Of a stretch of DNA of 64,000 nucleotides, positions 1-8,740 are shown piece by piece. The notes below the pieces were generated by a model. That model searched no databases and was not told the origin of the DNA. It worked only from the letters and a program-made list of their open reading frames with translations. The translations under genes were made by a program, and so were the position numbers. The DNA lies in contig OZ250142.1 of NCBI GenBank assembly GCA_965237445.1, positions 2,666,001 to 2,730,000 of the forward strand. The letters run 5' to 3'. The stretch is from G963668185 sp965237445 (lineage in GTDB: Bacteria > Chloroflexota > Dehalococcoidia > Lucifugimonadales > G963668185). How positions within the stretch are numbered: position 1 is the stretch's first letter; every line of letters begins with the position of its first letter.

Positions 1-774
1 TTCTTTGTTGACAGAAGCCAACGAAATGCCTCAATCATTACGCTCTTCCACGAGCTCATTAGAACTGTGCATCCGTGCGGGAGAAGCATTGCCGCTGGGG
101 CTTGTTTACCTGACACTGAGCCCAGGCTCGCAATCGATTCCCAGTCGTAGCTGTCTGAAGATACCCGATGAATTTCGAGCGGACGAGACGCCTCGACTTG
201 GACTATCTCAGGGCTCTGCGCGCTAGGTTCTACGGAGATGGGCTCTGTCGCAACTGGCAGAAGCGGCGTTTGCCCTGCGAGGAGCGTGCCCTCTTCCGCG
301 CTGCGCCTCCAAAGCGCCAACGCCTTGAGGCACACTTCAGAGATAGTATATTCAAGGAGGTCTAGCCGTATCTCCGGCTTAGTACGGTCAATGCCCGCAA
401 AGTTGTAAACTTCCCATCTCCTACCGTCAGTTAACAGAAAGTATTTAGCCTGAGAATGTGTGGAATAAAGAATACCTTGATGCAAGCGCTTTCCCGCCCT
501 GCAGGGGCTCGTCTAACTCTCTTGGATTCAATGATCATTGCAGGTTTGCCCTGGACCAAAAGAGCGTAGTCAGCCAGCCCATACCGTTAGGTATGCGGTA
601 CTCTGGAATGCAACAACGCTGGGATCTTCGAGGTGTCCCAGCCGAGCTCCTCTTAAGAACGGATCGATCAAGGCATACCTTGTCTAGCGCCTCGCTCTGA
701 CTGAGCGCGGCCTTATGCTTGACAATGCGCTGCTTCAGCGTCTCTACCAATTCGAGCAGACTATCCAGCGGCAT
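1..774 (-). pseudogene. Decayed HsdR N-terminal-like (type I restriction R-type) gene, runs off window edge
   Basis: On the minus strand an ATG at 774 has an AGGAGG Shine-Dalgarno at 781-786 and opens a frame starting MPLDSLLELVETLKQRIVKH. Family-like sequence continues, but only by hopping frames: YALIDPFLR, then LGWDT, then PEYRIPNG, then ADYALLVQGKPAMIIESK, then LDEPLQGGKALA. A long open frame follows from about 434 to the edge, beginning KYFLLTDGRRWEVYN and containing LDLLEYTISEVCLKALALW. The LGWDT / PEYR / ADYAL / IESK / LTDG.RWEVY series is the pattern of the N-terminal nuclease domain of HsdR-like proteins, where the PD-(D/E)XK catalytic residues lie. At least four frame changes between 434 and 700 make this a pseudogene, or a badly sequenced contig end. 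The C-terminal part is outside the window. The family assignment is by motif memory. Confidence 0.6.
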
Positions 775-918
775 GTACGGCCTCCTAGCTGGAATAGGGC
801 GGATTATAGCAGGACGGCGTAGCTGAGAATGCCGTAAGTTCGTTGACACTCGGAAGGGGCGCAAGCTAGAATCTGCCAGGAAAATCAAAGCAGTCCAAAG
901 CGGACGGAAAGCGACGAA

Positions 919-1233
919 ATGCTCAGAATCAGACTCAGGCGGGTGGGCGCTCGGGGACAGCCGAGCTACAGGATAGTGGTTGCCGACAAGAGGGCCGCCC
1001 GGGATGGAGCGTTCGTCGATCACCTCGGACACTACAACCCCAGGACCGATCCCCCCACGGTGGTGCTGGACCGGGAGAAGGCGCAGAAGTGGCTTGACGT
1101 GGGCGCCCAGCCCTCCGACGCCGTGCGGCGCATGCTCGACTGGACTAAGGAACCCCAGCCTGATCCTTCGGCGGACTCAGAGCAGGCTCCTTCCCAAACT
1201 GAAGAGGGTGACTCAGAAAGCGATGAGTCGTGA
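919..1233 (+). CDS. rpsP: 30S ribosomal protein S16
   Basis: This is small-subunit ribosomal protein S16, 104 residues. The N-terminal core MLRIRLRRVGARGQPSYRIV and the following GHYNPRTDPP are diagnostic of the family. The last 25 or so residues form an acidic, Ser/Glu-rich tail (SEQAPSQTEEGDSESDES) beyond the usual 80-90 residue core, a common lineage-specific extension. The stop overlaps the GTG start of the next gene (GTGA), so S16, the KH protein and rimM are very probably one transcript, an order seen widely in bacteria. It is the first intact gene after the decayed restriction-type gene. Confidence 0.97.
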   Translation: MLRIRLRRVGARGQPSYRIVVADKRAARDGAFVDHLGHYNPRTDPPTVVLDREKAQKWLDVGAQPSDAVRRMLDWTKEPQPDPSADSEQAPSQTEEGDSESDES

Positions 1234-1457
1234 CCGACCTCATCCGGTACATTGTCGAATCGATCGTTAACCACCCGGACGAGGTGGAGATCGAAGAGGA
1301 GGACCGGCGGGGCCGGACCGTCTACCGGCTGTACGTCTGCCCCGAGGACAAAGGTAAGATCATCGGCCGCGGCGGCCGGATGGCCCAGTCGATCCGCGCG
1401 CTGCTGAGGGTTGCGGCTGTCAAGCAGGACGTCCGTGTCGTCCTCGAGATCGTCTGA
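1230..1457 (+). CDS. khpA: KH-domain RNA-binding protein KhpA
   Basis: A 75-residue single-domain KH protein (YlqC/KhpA family). The RNA-binding GxxG loop is visible as KIIGRGGRMAQSIRALLR at about residues 43-60. Members bind RNA with the partner KhpB/Jag and affect cell elongation and translation; here the function is inferred from the family. The GTG start at 1230 overlaps the rpsP TGA stop, which implies translational coupling, and rimM follows immediately. Confidence 0.93.
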   Translation: MTDLIRYIVESIVNHPDEVEIEEEDRRGRTVYRLYVCPEDKGKIIGRGGRMAQSIRALLRVAAVKQDVRVVLEIV

Positions 1458-2011
1458 CCCCAGCACGGAGTCCCCGCCAGGCCGGACCCCCGAAGCCGGC
1501 AAGCAACGCGAAGTCCCGCCCGACCACGTGGTCGTTGGGCGCGTCCTCGGACCCTGGGGGCGGCACGGGGAAGTCAAACTCCAGCTTCACACCGACTTAT
1601 CCCGACAGGTTCGCCTCCGGCGCCGTGGTGTTCTTGGATGAAGCTCCGGTCACCGTTCAGCGCAGCAGGCCGTACAAGACCGGGCTGCTGGTCAAGCTTG
1701 GGGGCGTGAACGGCCGCAGCGCAGCCTCGCGTCTGCGGGACGCGTACCTGACTGTGCCCTCGGCTGAACTGCCGGAGCTGGACGATACGACTTATTACCA
1801 TTTCCAGATCGTGGGCATGGAAGTCATGACCGCGGAGGGCGAACGGCTGGGCAAGGTGCGCGAGATCCTGGAGACGGGCAGCAACGACGTGTACGTGGTG
1901 CAGCGCGAGTCCGAGCGGGACCTGCTGGTGCCGGCGATCGCAGACGTGGTGCTCGAAGTGGACGTGAGTGCAGGACGCATGACCGTGGACCTGCTGGAGG
2001 GTCTGGCTTAG
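1435..2011 (+). CDS. rimM: Ribosome maturation factor RimM (apparent frameshift)
   Basis: RimM binds S19 and the 30S head domain during 16S rRNA maturation. The N-terminal RimM/PRC-like signature VVVGRVLGPWGRHGEVKLQL is in the frame beginning upstream of 1530. From about 1597 the protein continues in the next frame as YPDRFASGAVVFLDEAPVTV and runs to the PRC barrel (GSNDVYVVQ, LLVPAIADVV) and the stop at 2011. Deleting one T in the GACTTATCC at about 1594-1602 restores a continuous protein. The start is uncertain: GTG at 1435 overlaps khpA, and GTG near 1528 is an alternative. The gene is normally conserved, so a sequencing indel is as likely as a real mutation. It is third in the rpsP operon. 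Confidence 0.85.
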
Positions 2012-2092
2012 GGGCGAATCGGCGCGCCGCAAGTGCGGGAGGCCGGCGTGGGCGGTGGTTAGCGCACTGCGAGTGTCGATGCTGCGTCCGCG

Positions 2093-2486
2093 CTACTCTA
2101 CAGTGCGGACGTGTGGGTAGCGGGATATTTTGGCGTCGGACGTTACCAGCGGACAGCCGTGCACCCTGGCGGTGGCGACGATGATCTGGTCGGACGGGTC
2201 GCGGTGGAAGACGCCCGGCAGGCTGACCGACTCGACGGCGACCTCGGGAGTCAACTGCAGCAGGGTAAGGCCCGGATACCGTCAGCGCCGCGTCAAACCA
2301 ATCGGAGAGCGCCAGGGGCAGCGCCAAGCGGCGATACTCCGCCAGCTTGGCGACTTCCCAGCATGACATTGCGCTGACGCCGATACTGTCGCCTTCGTTC
2401 CGGGCTATCTCCGCCTGCTGCGATTCTGTGAGCCGGTCAGGATCGTGCGTCCACCAGACCCACGCGTGCGTGTCCAGCACGATCAC
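2093..2486 (-). CDS. PIN-domain (VapC-like) RNase toxin, frameshifted
   Basis: The N-terminus VIVLDTHAWVWWTHDPDRLT carries the first PIN-domain Asp, with further acidic residues in MSCWEVAKLAEYRRLALPL. After a one-base shift near 2281 the C-terminal half reads FHRDPSDQIIVATARVHGCP and ends ...TSDAKISRYPHVRTVE, which is the typical PIN end with the remaining acidic residues. Such proteins are Mg-dependent RNases acting on tRNA or rRNA in VapBC modules. The GTG start at 2486 overlaps the TGA of the upstream gene (GTGA), so the two are co-translated. No separate antitoxin gene is visible; the upstream partner is a 307-residue nuclease-like protein. An indel error would leave an intact toxin of about 130 residues. 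Confidence 0.75.
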
Positions 2487-3406
2487 GACATGACCTCCCA
2501 ATCGTGCTCAGCTACAGGTTCGAATGGCAGATCGAACGTGTAGGGCTCGCCCCTCAAGGGGTACCGTGCGTCCTTAGGGGTGACCTTCCTGACCGCCCAC
2601 GTCGGCTCAGGTTCCAGCGTGAAGTGCTGGCCGTGGTTCAGGATGTAAATCCGCGGGTTTGATCCCGATATGTTGACTACCCGGTACATTGTTGCTCCTC
2701 CGCTCGTAAGGGCGTAGTGCGCCCTCTGGTCAGAAATCTTGATCAGTTCCCAGTCCATGAAGGACGATTCCGTGCCTTTGACCTCGATCCGCATCTGCTC
2801 CCCGCCCGCGGATACGATCAGGTCAGCGCCGTCAACATCCTCTTCGATCTCCACATCGTCCCCGTACCTGTCGACCAGGTACTTACGGACGATGTACCCG
2901 GTGCTTTCCGCAGCGCCAAGGCCAGCCATTGCCCGACGGTCCTCCGGCGTTAGCTCAACCTCGACGGATGGGTAGATGCCGGGAGGGCTCAGCGACGTCT
3001 CATGGCGGGCATAGAGCCCTTCCGGACTGGTTGGCGGCTTGTGTTCCGAAAGATAGGGGTACTCGCTTGAAGACCTGAGCATGTCAGCCCTCGCGATCGC
3101 CCGCTGTATCTCTGCCTGCTGGGTCACATCGTCGTCTTCAGGGTCAGCGACGAGTCGGTACTCGCCTCTCGCGACGCGCCATACCTTTGGGGCCGCTCCT
3201 TTTTTCACGAAATCGCCAACTGCATTGCCATCAGTTGAGACGCTGCTGTTGGACGGATTGACGTTGATTGTGTTTCGGGAATAAGAGGGGCCGGCCGGCT
3301 CCTCCATGAACTCCCTTAGGTGACCTGCCTTCCAGATTCGGGGAATCAGGCCGCGCTCCCGCAAACTGTAGACGTGGTCCCAGAAGCTGAAACCAGACCT
3401 GTTCAA
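2483..3406 (-). CDS. DUF3883-like protein with PD-(D/E)XK nuclease motif
   Basis: About 307 residues. The C-terminal half contains GYIVRKYLVDRYGDDVEIEE, DGADLIVSAGGEQMRIEVKG and TESSF: the D...(I)EVKGT arrangement is the PD-(D/E)XK nuclease-fold signature found in DUF3883 proteins, which often accompany restriction and defence genes. The N-terminal half is not recognised; it starts like a short DNA-binding segment (FSFWDHVYSLRERGLIPRIW). The TTG at 3406 is preferred because GGGAGGAG lies about 6 bases upstream; an earlier TTG at 3427 has no such site. The last 25 residues (PLRGEPYTFDLPFEP..DWEVMS) look like the tail of some Phd/VapB antitoxins, a tentative comparison. It overlaps the PIN toxin gene by 4 bases. 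Confidence 0.6.
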   Translation of the reverse strand: MNRSGFSFWDHVYSLRERGLIPRIWKAGHLREFMEEPAGPSYSRNTINVNPSNSSVSTDGNAVGDFVKKGAAPKVWRVARGEYRLVADPEDDDVTQQAEIQRAIARADMLRSSSEYPYLSEHKPPTSPEGLYARHETSLSPPGIYPSVEVELTPEDRRAMAGLGAAESTGYIVRKYLVDRYGDDVEIEEDVDGADLIVSAGGEQMRIEVKGTESSFMDWELIKISDQRAHYALTSGGATMYRVVNISGSNPRIYILNHGQHFTLEPEPTWAVRKVTPKDARYPLRGEPYTFDLPFEPVAEHDWEVMS

Positions 3407-3449
3407 TTGTCTCCTCCCTCGATGCAATCCTCTTCACTTCAAATTACAA

Positions 3450-3482
3450 TTACCTATTATATTACATGCATGTAATAGGTAA
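3450..3482. promoter_or_regulatory. Nested palindrome, likely operator of the nuclease/PIN operon
   Basis: The arms TTACCTATTA (3450-3459) and TAATAGGTAA (3473-3482) are exact inverted repeats. They enclose an overlapping perfect 16-bp palindrome ATTACATGCATGTAAT at 3461-3476. The surroundings are AT-rich in an otherwise GC-rich region, and the site sits 44-76 bases upstream of the TTG start of the DUF3883-like gene. A dimeric-repressor operator for autoregulation, as in toxin-antitoxin operons, is the simplest reading. Confidence 0.6.
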
Positions 3483-3620
3483 AGCAATAAGCAACAGGAA
3501 TGGCATCCCAGCGGATGACGGCCAGACGGGCCAGCGCTGTCTCGACCGACGGCGGAGGCCGGTGCTAGAATCACGGCATATCTCGACCCTCACAAGAGCA
3601 CTTCCACAGGTACTTTCAGA

Positions 3621-4376
3621 ATGTCCGGCCACTCCAAATGGAGTCAGATCAAGCACCAGAAGAAGATCACGGACGCGAGGCGCGGCAAACTCTTTACGCA
3701 GCTCGCCAAGGAAATCATCGTGGCGGCGCGGGACGGCGGGGACCCTGACCTGAACTTCAGGCTTCGCATGGCGATCCAGCGCGCCAAAGACGCCAATATG
3801 CCGTCCTCGAACATCGAGCGGGCGATCTCCCGCGGCTCAGGCACAGGCGCCGACGCCGCCCAACTGCATGAGATCACATACGAGGGATATGGGCCCGGTG
3901 GTGTGGCGATCATGCTTCAGACGCTCACGGACAACCGGAATCGGACGGCTTCGGCAGTGCGCGCGGTCTTCTCGAAGGCGGGGAGCAGCCTGGCGGAACA
4001 GGGTTCGGTCTCGTGGCAGTTTTCGCAGACAGGAGTGCTGATGGTGGAGGCGGGCGACGAGCAGGCCGAAGAGTTCGCGTTGGCGGCGATCGATGCCGGA
4101 GCCGACGACTTCGACACGTACGAAACGACGCTCGAGGTCAGGGCCGAGCCCGGCTCGCTGGAGGCTGTCCGAGGGGCGCTGGAGGGTCTGGACGCGGCAA
4201 TTAGCTCGTCTGAGCTATCGATGCTGCCAACGAACACGATATCACTCGACGACCGCACTGCCGGCCAGGTGCTGCGGCTTCTAGACCAACTGGAGGACCT
4301 CGACGACGTCCAGCGCATTTACTCCAACGCGGACTTCTCCGACGAGCTGCTGGAGGCGTACCGAACGGAGGAGTAG
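3621..4376 (+). CDS. yebC: YebC/PmpR-family translation or transcription factor
   Basis: A 251-residue YebC-family protein. The conserved N-terminus MSGHSKWSQIKHQKKITDAR and the YEGYGPGG motif in domain 2 are diagnostic, and the length is normal. Family members have been described as DNA-binding regulators and, for some, as factors helping ribosomes through difficult sequences. It precedes ruvC and ruvA, the classic yebC-ruvCAB neighbourhood, and is probably co-transcribed with them. Confidence 0.96.
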   Translation: MSGHSKWSQIKHQKKITDARRGKLFTQLAKEIIVAARDGGDPDLNFRLRMAIQRAKDANMPSSNIERAISRGSGTGADAAQLHEITYEGYGPGGVAIMLQTLTDNRNRTASAVRAVFSKAGSSLAEQGSVSWQFSQTGVLMVEAGDEQAEEFALAAIDAGADDFDTYETTLEVRAEPGSLEAVRGALEGLDAAISSSELSMLPTNTISLDDRTAGQVLRLLDQLEDLDDVQRIYSNADFSDELLEAYRTEE

Positions 4377-4400
4377 CGGCAAGGCACCGGAGGACCTGCC

Positions 4401-4895
4401 ATACGGATACTAGGAATCGATCCAGGCACCTACACGATGGGCGTCGGCGTGGTTGACGTCGCGGGAGGCGACATGTCGCTGGTAGGATACGACGCGATCC
4501 AGCCCCCGCGACGAGCGCCGCTGCCAGAGCGGCTGCACGCCCTGTACGAGCGGCTGGTCGCCTACATAGCCGACAACCGGCCGACTGAGGTCGCGATCGA
4601 GGAGCCGTTCGTGGCGCGCAACAGCCGTTCAGCGATTGCGGTGGGCCAGGCACAGGCGATCGCGTTCCTCGCCTCGGCAAGCGTGGGGCTGCCGGTGCAC
4701 ACGTACCAGCCGACGCAGGTCAAGCAGGCTGTAACTGACCATGGTGGAAGCTCGAAGGAGCAGGTGCAGGAGATGGTGAGCATCCTGCTTGGACTCCCCC
4801 ACCCGCCCCGACCGGACGACGCGTCCGACGCTCTTGCCGTAGCCATCTGCCACATCAACTCGCTGCATACCCGAAGCCTGGCGATGACGGAATGA
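4401..4895 (+). CDS. ruvC: Crossover junction endodeoxyribonuclease RuvC (ATA start)
   Basis: RuvC resolves Holliday junctions as a dimer with RuvAB. The N-terminal catalytic strand IRILGIDPGTYTMGVGVV (first Asp), VAIEEPF (Glu) and PDDASDALAVAICH (last acidic residues) are all present. The homologous start falls on ATA at 4401, with GGAGGA at 4389-4394 giving ideal spacing; there is no ATG, GTG or TTG in frame between the yebC stop and the catalytic Asp. The first ATG (4437) would delete the active-site Asp. Either AUA is used as the start, or a G-to-A change or error hit the start codon. Length is about 164 residues, normal for the family. Confidence 0.9.
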   Translation: MRILGIDPGTYTMGVGVVDVAGGDMSLVGYDAIQPPRRAPLPERLHALYERLVAYIADNRPTEVAIEEPFVARNSRSAIAVGQAQAIAFLASASVGLPVHTYQPTQVKQAVTDHGGSSKEQVQEMVSILLGLPHPPRPDDASDALAVAICHINSLHTRSLAMTE

Positions 4896-4899
4896 GCGA

Positions 4900-5478
4900 A
4901 TGATCTCATCCGTGTCCGGCGAGCTACGGGCATCAGGGTCCGACTGGGTTGAGATAGAGCTTGGCGGCGCGCTGACGCTGCGTATCAATGCGCCGAGCCT
5001 GACGGTGGAATCGCTCGGCAAGCCCGGCGACAGGGTGCGGCTGTTTACGTACCTTGCGGTCAGAGAGGACGATCTGTCTCTGTTCGGCTTCGACAGCGAG
5101 GAGTCGCGCTCGGCCTTCGAGGCGTTAATCGGGATCAGCGGCGTTGGGCCAAGGGTGGCGCTCAGCATTCTGTCGACGCTGCGGCCGGAATCGCTCGCGG
5201 CCGCGATTGCAGGCGGCGACGTCGCAGCGTTCCGAGGCGTGCACGGGGTGGGCAAGAAGACAGCCAGCAGGATTGTCCTAGAGCTAGCGGGCAAGCTGGA
5301 GTTGTTCGCCGCTCCCTCGGTCGCGTCAGGTTCCGACCAGGAGGTGGTCGAGGCGCTGATGGCGGCAGGTCTGGGCGTCCTCGAGGCGAGGGAAGCGGCG
5401 ACCAACCTGTCGTTCGGCACCTCCGACTCGCTGGAAGACCGCGTTCGAGAGGCGTTCCAGCGTATCGGTAGCGAGTAG
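4900..5478 (+). CDS. ruvA: Holliday junction branch migration protein RuvA
   Basis: RuvA tetramers bind four-way junctions and load RuvB. The 192-residue protein shows the N-terminal OB fold (MISSVSGELRASGSDWVEIE), the helix-hairpin-helix pair (LIGISGVGPRVALSIL and FRGVHGVGKKTASRIVLEL) and the C-terminal RuvB-binding domain (VVEALMAAGLGVLEAREA). It begins 4 bases after the ruvC stop. ruvB is not in the window. Confidence 0.97.
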   Translation: MISSVSGELRASGSDWVEIELGGALTLRINAPSLTVESLGKPGDRVRLFTYLAVREDDLSLFGFDSEESRSAFEALIGISGVGPRVALSILSTLRPESLAAAIAGGDVAAFRGVHGVGKKTASRIVLELAGKLELFAAPSVASGSDQEVVEALMAAGLGVLEAREAATNLSFGTSDSLEDRVREAFQRIGSE

Positions 5479-5483
5479 GCAGC

Positions 5484-6254
5484 GTGCGAGAGAAATCTGA
5501 CGCTTGGGCGGACGTTTACGATGCGGTGCACGTCGACGTCCACAAGGACGTTCCGTTCTACGTAGAGATGGCTCGTGAGTCGGGCGGGCCTGTCCTAGAG
5601 CTAGGCTGCGGCACGGGACGTGTCACGTTTAAGATTGCTGCTGCGGGAATCGAGATCACGGGCATTGATATCTCTCCCGCGATGCTGAAAGTGGCCAAAG
5701 ACAAGGCTGCGACCACGGAAGGTGACCCAGCAGCGGCGACCTTAGTCGAGGCCAGCATGAGTGACTTCAACTTGGGGCAGCGGTTTAGTCTTACTATCGT
5801 GCCGTTCCATGGCTTCCAATCGCTGCTGACCGTGCCGGAGCAGATTTCGACACTAGCCGCGGTCAAGAGGCATCTCGAACCTGGCGGCTTGCTGGCCTTC
5901 GACATGTTCGTGCCAGAGCCGAGCACGCTTGTGCAGGACCAGGATGTTCCCTATCACCTCAAAGACGTTACGGACCCCAAGTCAGGCGTGCGTAGAGTGC
6001 TGTACCAGCAGAGCGCGTATGACAACTTTGCCCAGCTTGTTCACGCGCGGATCATTATCGAGGAGCTGGATGCTTTTGGAGTAGTTGCCCGGAAGCTCTA
6101 CCGGGAGTTTTCGCTACGGTACTCGTATCGGTGGGAGATACGACACCTTCTAGCATCGTGTGGGTTTGACAACATACAGGTCTACGGCGGATTCGACGGC
6201 TCAGAGCTTGATGAATCGAGCGACGATATGGTGTGGACGGCACGCTCGCCTTAG
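5484..6254 (+). CDS. Class I SAM-dependent methyltransferase
   Basis: A 256-residue Rossmann-type methyltransferase. SAM motif I is VLELGCGTGRVTFKIAAAG, followed by the acidic strand ITGIDISPAMLKVAKDKA and the later motif LEPGGLLAFDMFVPEP. The substrate cannot be told from the sequence. It starts with GTG 6 bases after ruvA and may be co-transcribed with it. No frameshift is seen. Confidence 0.88.
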   Translation: MREKSDAWADVYDAVHVDVHKDVPFYVEMARESGGPVLELGCGTGRVTFKIAAAGIEITGIDISPAMLKVAKDKAATTEGDPAAATLVEASMSDFNLGQRFSLTIVPFHGFQSLLTVPEQISTLAAVKRHLEPGGLLAFDMFVPEPSTLVQDQDVPYHLKDVTDPKSGVRRVLYQQSAYDNFAQLVHARIIIEELDAFGVVARKLYREFSLRYSYRWEIRHLLASCGFDNIQVYGGFDGSELDESSDDMVWTARSP

Positions 6255-6321
6255 CTGCCACTCATTCCATTCCCACGTTACACTGGAGTCACGCACCGCC
6301 ATATGTTCCAAGAGCCTCAAG

Positions 6322-8295
6322 ATGCCTGAGTTCAAGATAGCAGCCGACTTCAAGCCCACGGGCGACCAGCCACAGGCGATCGACGCGCTGACGCGCGGCA
6401 TCAACGAGAGCCTGCGTCATCAGTCACTACTCGGGGTCACGGGAAGCGGCAAGACGTTCACAATGGCGTGTGTCGTGGAGAATGTGCAGCGTCCAACGCT
6501 TGTTATCGCCCACAACAAGACACTGGCCGCGCAGCTAGCCACGGAGTTCAAGGAGTTCTTTCCAAGCAACGCCGTGGAGTACTTCGTCAGCTACTACGAC
6601 TACTACCAGCCAGAGGCCTACCTGCCGCGCACGGACACGTACATCGAGAAAGACGCGGACATAAACGACGAGTTGGACAAGCTTAGGCACGCGGCCACAA
6701 GGGCGCTGCTCACCCGCCGAGACACCCTAATAGTGGCGTCCGTATCTTGCATCTTCGGCCTAGGTTCGCCAGAAGAGTACATTGGCATGATGGCGTCGCT
6801 TCGCAAGGGCGCGCCCCTTTCGCCGCGCCGGCTTGCACGACAACTGATCGATATGCAGTACGACCGGAACGACTACGAGCCTTCTCGCGGACAGTTCCGC
6901 GTCCGGGGCGACACCCTAGAGGTATTGCCGGCGTACGAAGAGATAGCAGTGCGCGTGCAGTTCGACTGGGACGAGGTTGCGCGCATCATCGAGTTCGACC
7001 CCGTTACCGGAGAGATGCTGGGCGAGTCCGACGAGATTGAGATCTATCCCGCGAAGCACTTCGTCACTCCAGAAGATAAGCTGAGACTCGCGCTAGAAGA
7101 CATAGAGGCCGAACTCGAAGAGCAGCTTCCGATGCTCAAGAGCCAGGGCAAGCTCCTTGAGGCCCAGCGGCTGGAGTCACGCACGAAGTACGATCTTGAG
7201 ATGTTGAGGGAGGCAGGGTACTGCTCAGGGGTGGAGAACTACTCCCGGCATCTTTCCAGGCGCGAAGCCGGGAGCACCCCCTACACGTTGATTGACTACT
7301 TCCCTGAGGATTTCCTCCTGTTTATCGACGAGTCACACATGACGCTTCCCCAACTCAGGGGAATGTACTTTGGCGACCGTTCGCGGAAGGAAGTGCTGGT
7401 CGAATATGGGTTCCGGCTCCCGTCCGCGCTCGACAACCGGCCGCTCAACTTTGGCGAGTTCGAAGAGCGCGTGTGCCAGGCGGTGTATGTTTCGGCAACG
7501 CCGGGACCCTACGAGTACGAACACTCGCAACAGATCGTGGAACAGGTAATCAGACCGACGGGGCTGACCGACCCTGTGATCGAGGTGAAGCCGACGACGG
7601 GACAGATCGACGATCTTCTTCACCAGATCGGCGAGCGCACCAAACAGGGTCAGCGCTGCCTGGTTACCACCCTTACGAAGAGGATGGCCGAGGAGCTGTC
7701 CGACTATCTTCGCGAGGTGGGCGTGAAGGTCCACTACCTGCACTCGGAGATCGATACGCTGGAGCGGAGCGAGATCCTGCGGGACCTGCGCCTAGGCGTT
7801 TACGACGTGGTGGTTGGCATCAACCTTCTAAGGGAGGGCCTGGACCTGCCGGAAGTCAGCCTCGTCGCCATCCTCGATGCGGACAAGGAGGGATACCTTC
7901 GCTCCGACACGTCGCTGATCCAGACTGTAGGCCGCGCCGCGAGGCACGTGGACGGCCACGTGATCATGTATGCCGATGACATCACAAACTCAATGCGCCG
8001 GGCTATCGACGAAACGAACAGGCGTCGAGCTATCCAGGCGCAGTACAACCTCGAGCATGGGATAACTCCGCAGGGCATCCAGAAGACGGTCAGGGACATA
8101 ACGGAGCGCGTCAGAGCGATTGCCGAGACCAGGGCCCCTTACGTGGCGTCCGGCGAGATTCCAAAGGAAGACATCATGCGGCTCATCAAGGGCTTGGAGT
8201 CGCAGATGAAGACGGCCTCGCGGAACCTGGAGTTCGAGAAGGCGGCACTGATCCGGGACCAGATCATCGACCTGCGGAAGGTGATGGCGGGGTAA
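6322..8295 (+). CDS. uvrB: UvrABC system protein B (excinuclease subunit)
   Basis: UvrB is the damage-verification helicase-like subunit of nucleotide excision repair. The chosen ATG at 6322 gives MPEFKIAADFKPTGDQPQAI, the standard start, and 657 residues. Walker A is GVTGSGKT (about 38-45); the damage-probing beta-hairpin is YYDYYQPEAYLPRTDTYIEK (91-110); the DEAD-type box is FIDESH. The C-terminal UVR domain (LESQMKTASRNLEFEKAALI) binds UvrA/UvrC. Longer in-frame upstream sequence overlaps the methyltransferase and is not family-like. Confidence 0.98.
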   Translation: MPEFKIAADFKPTGDQPQAIDALTRGINESLRHQSLLGVTGSGKTFTMACVVENVQRPTLVIAHNKTLAAQLATEFKEFFPSNAVEYFVSYYDYYQPEAYLPRTDTYIEKDADINDELDKLRHAATRALLTRRDTLIVASVSCIFGLGSPEEYIGMMASLRKGAPLSPRRLARQLIDMQYDRNDYEPSRGQFRVRGDTLEVLPAYEEIAVRVQFDWDEVARIIEFDPVTGEMLGESDEIEIYPAKHFVTPEDKLRLALEDIEAELEEQLPMLKSQGKLLEAQRLESRTKYDLEMLREAGYCSGVENYSRHLSRREAGSTPYTLIDYFPEDFLLFIDESHMTLPQLRGMYFGDRSRKEVLVEYGFRLPSALDNRPLNFGEFEERVCQAVYVSATPGPYEYEHSQQIVEQVIRPTGLTDPVIEVKPTTGQIDDLLHQIGERTKQGQRCLVTTLTKRMAEELSDYLREVGVKVHYLHSEIDTLERSEILRDLRLGVYDVVVGINLLREGLDLPEVSLVAILDADKEGYLRSDTSLIQTVGRAARHVDGHVIMYADDITNSMRRAIDETNRRRAIQAQYNLEHGITPQGIQKTVRDITERVRAIAETRAPYVASGEIPKEDIMRLIKGLESQMKTASRNLEFEKAALIRDQIIDLRKVMAG

Positions 8296-8368
8296 GGCTA
8301 GCGTCCGCAGTGCCCCGGCGAATTGAAAGTCAGGCCGTCAGGTGAGTGGAAGTTGGAGTAGCGGCGTT

Positions 8369-8740
8369 TCAAGCGCCTCCGCCTAGCCCGAGCATCTGTC
8401 TTGCTATTCCGGACGCCACTTCCTTGATCAAGGCGAGAGGGACACTTTGTAGATCGCTTTCTCGTATGAACCCCTTGGTCTTTTGCCATACGCTCTCAGC
8501 GCGGATGGCATCGAGAAGGTCGTTCCCCTCCCAGGTGAGACCCTTCACTACCAGAAGCAGGCGTCCGCGGTTTGCCAATTGGCTGGAGCCTTCAACCAGC
8601 CCTGCGGAAATCAACAGATGCAGATTGTAGTCACTAAGTTCTTCTGGATAGCCAGTTATGCGCGTGTTCATGATCGGCGCCGGCCCCATGCTCTCGATCT
8701 TGAGCAATAGCTCTCGAATCAAGTCCATGTCCCGTTTCAT
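8369..8740 (-). CDS. DUF2513 family protein
   Basis: 123 residues. The start MKRDMDLIRELLLKIESM and the central YNLHLLISAGLVEG...LTWEGNDLLDAIR are the DUF2513 pattern: a small winged-helix-like protein found mostly in prophages and mobile islands, with no established function. Its ATG overlaps the stop of the adenosine-deaminase-like gene (ATGA), so the pair is co-translated. The pairing suggests a two-gene cassette. Confidence 0.8.
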   Translation of the reverse strand: MKRDMDLIRELLLKIESMGPAPIMNTRITGYPEELSDYNLHLLISAGLVEGSSQLANRGRLLLVVKGLTWEGNDLLDAIRAESVWQKTKGFIRESDLQSVPLALIKEVASGIARQMLGLGGGA

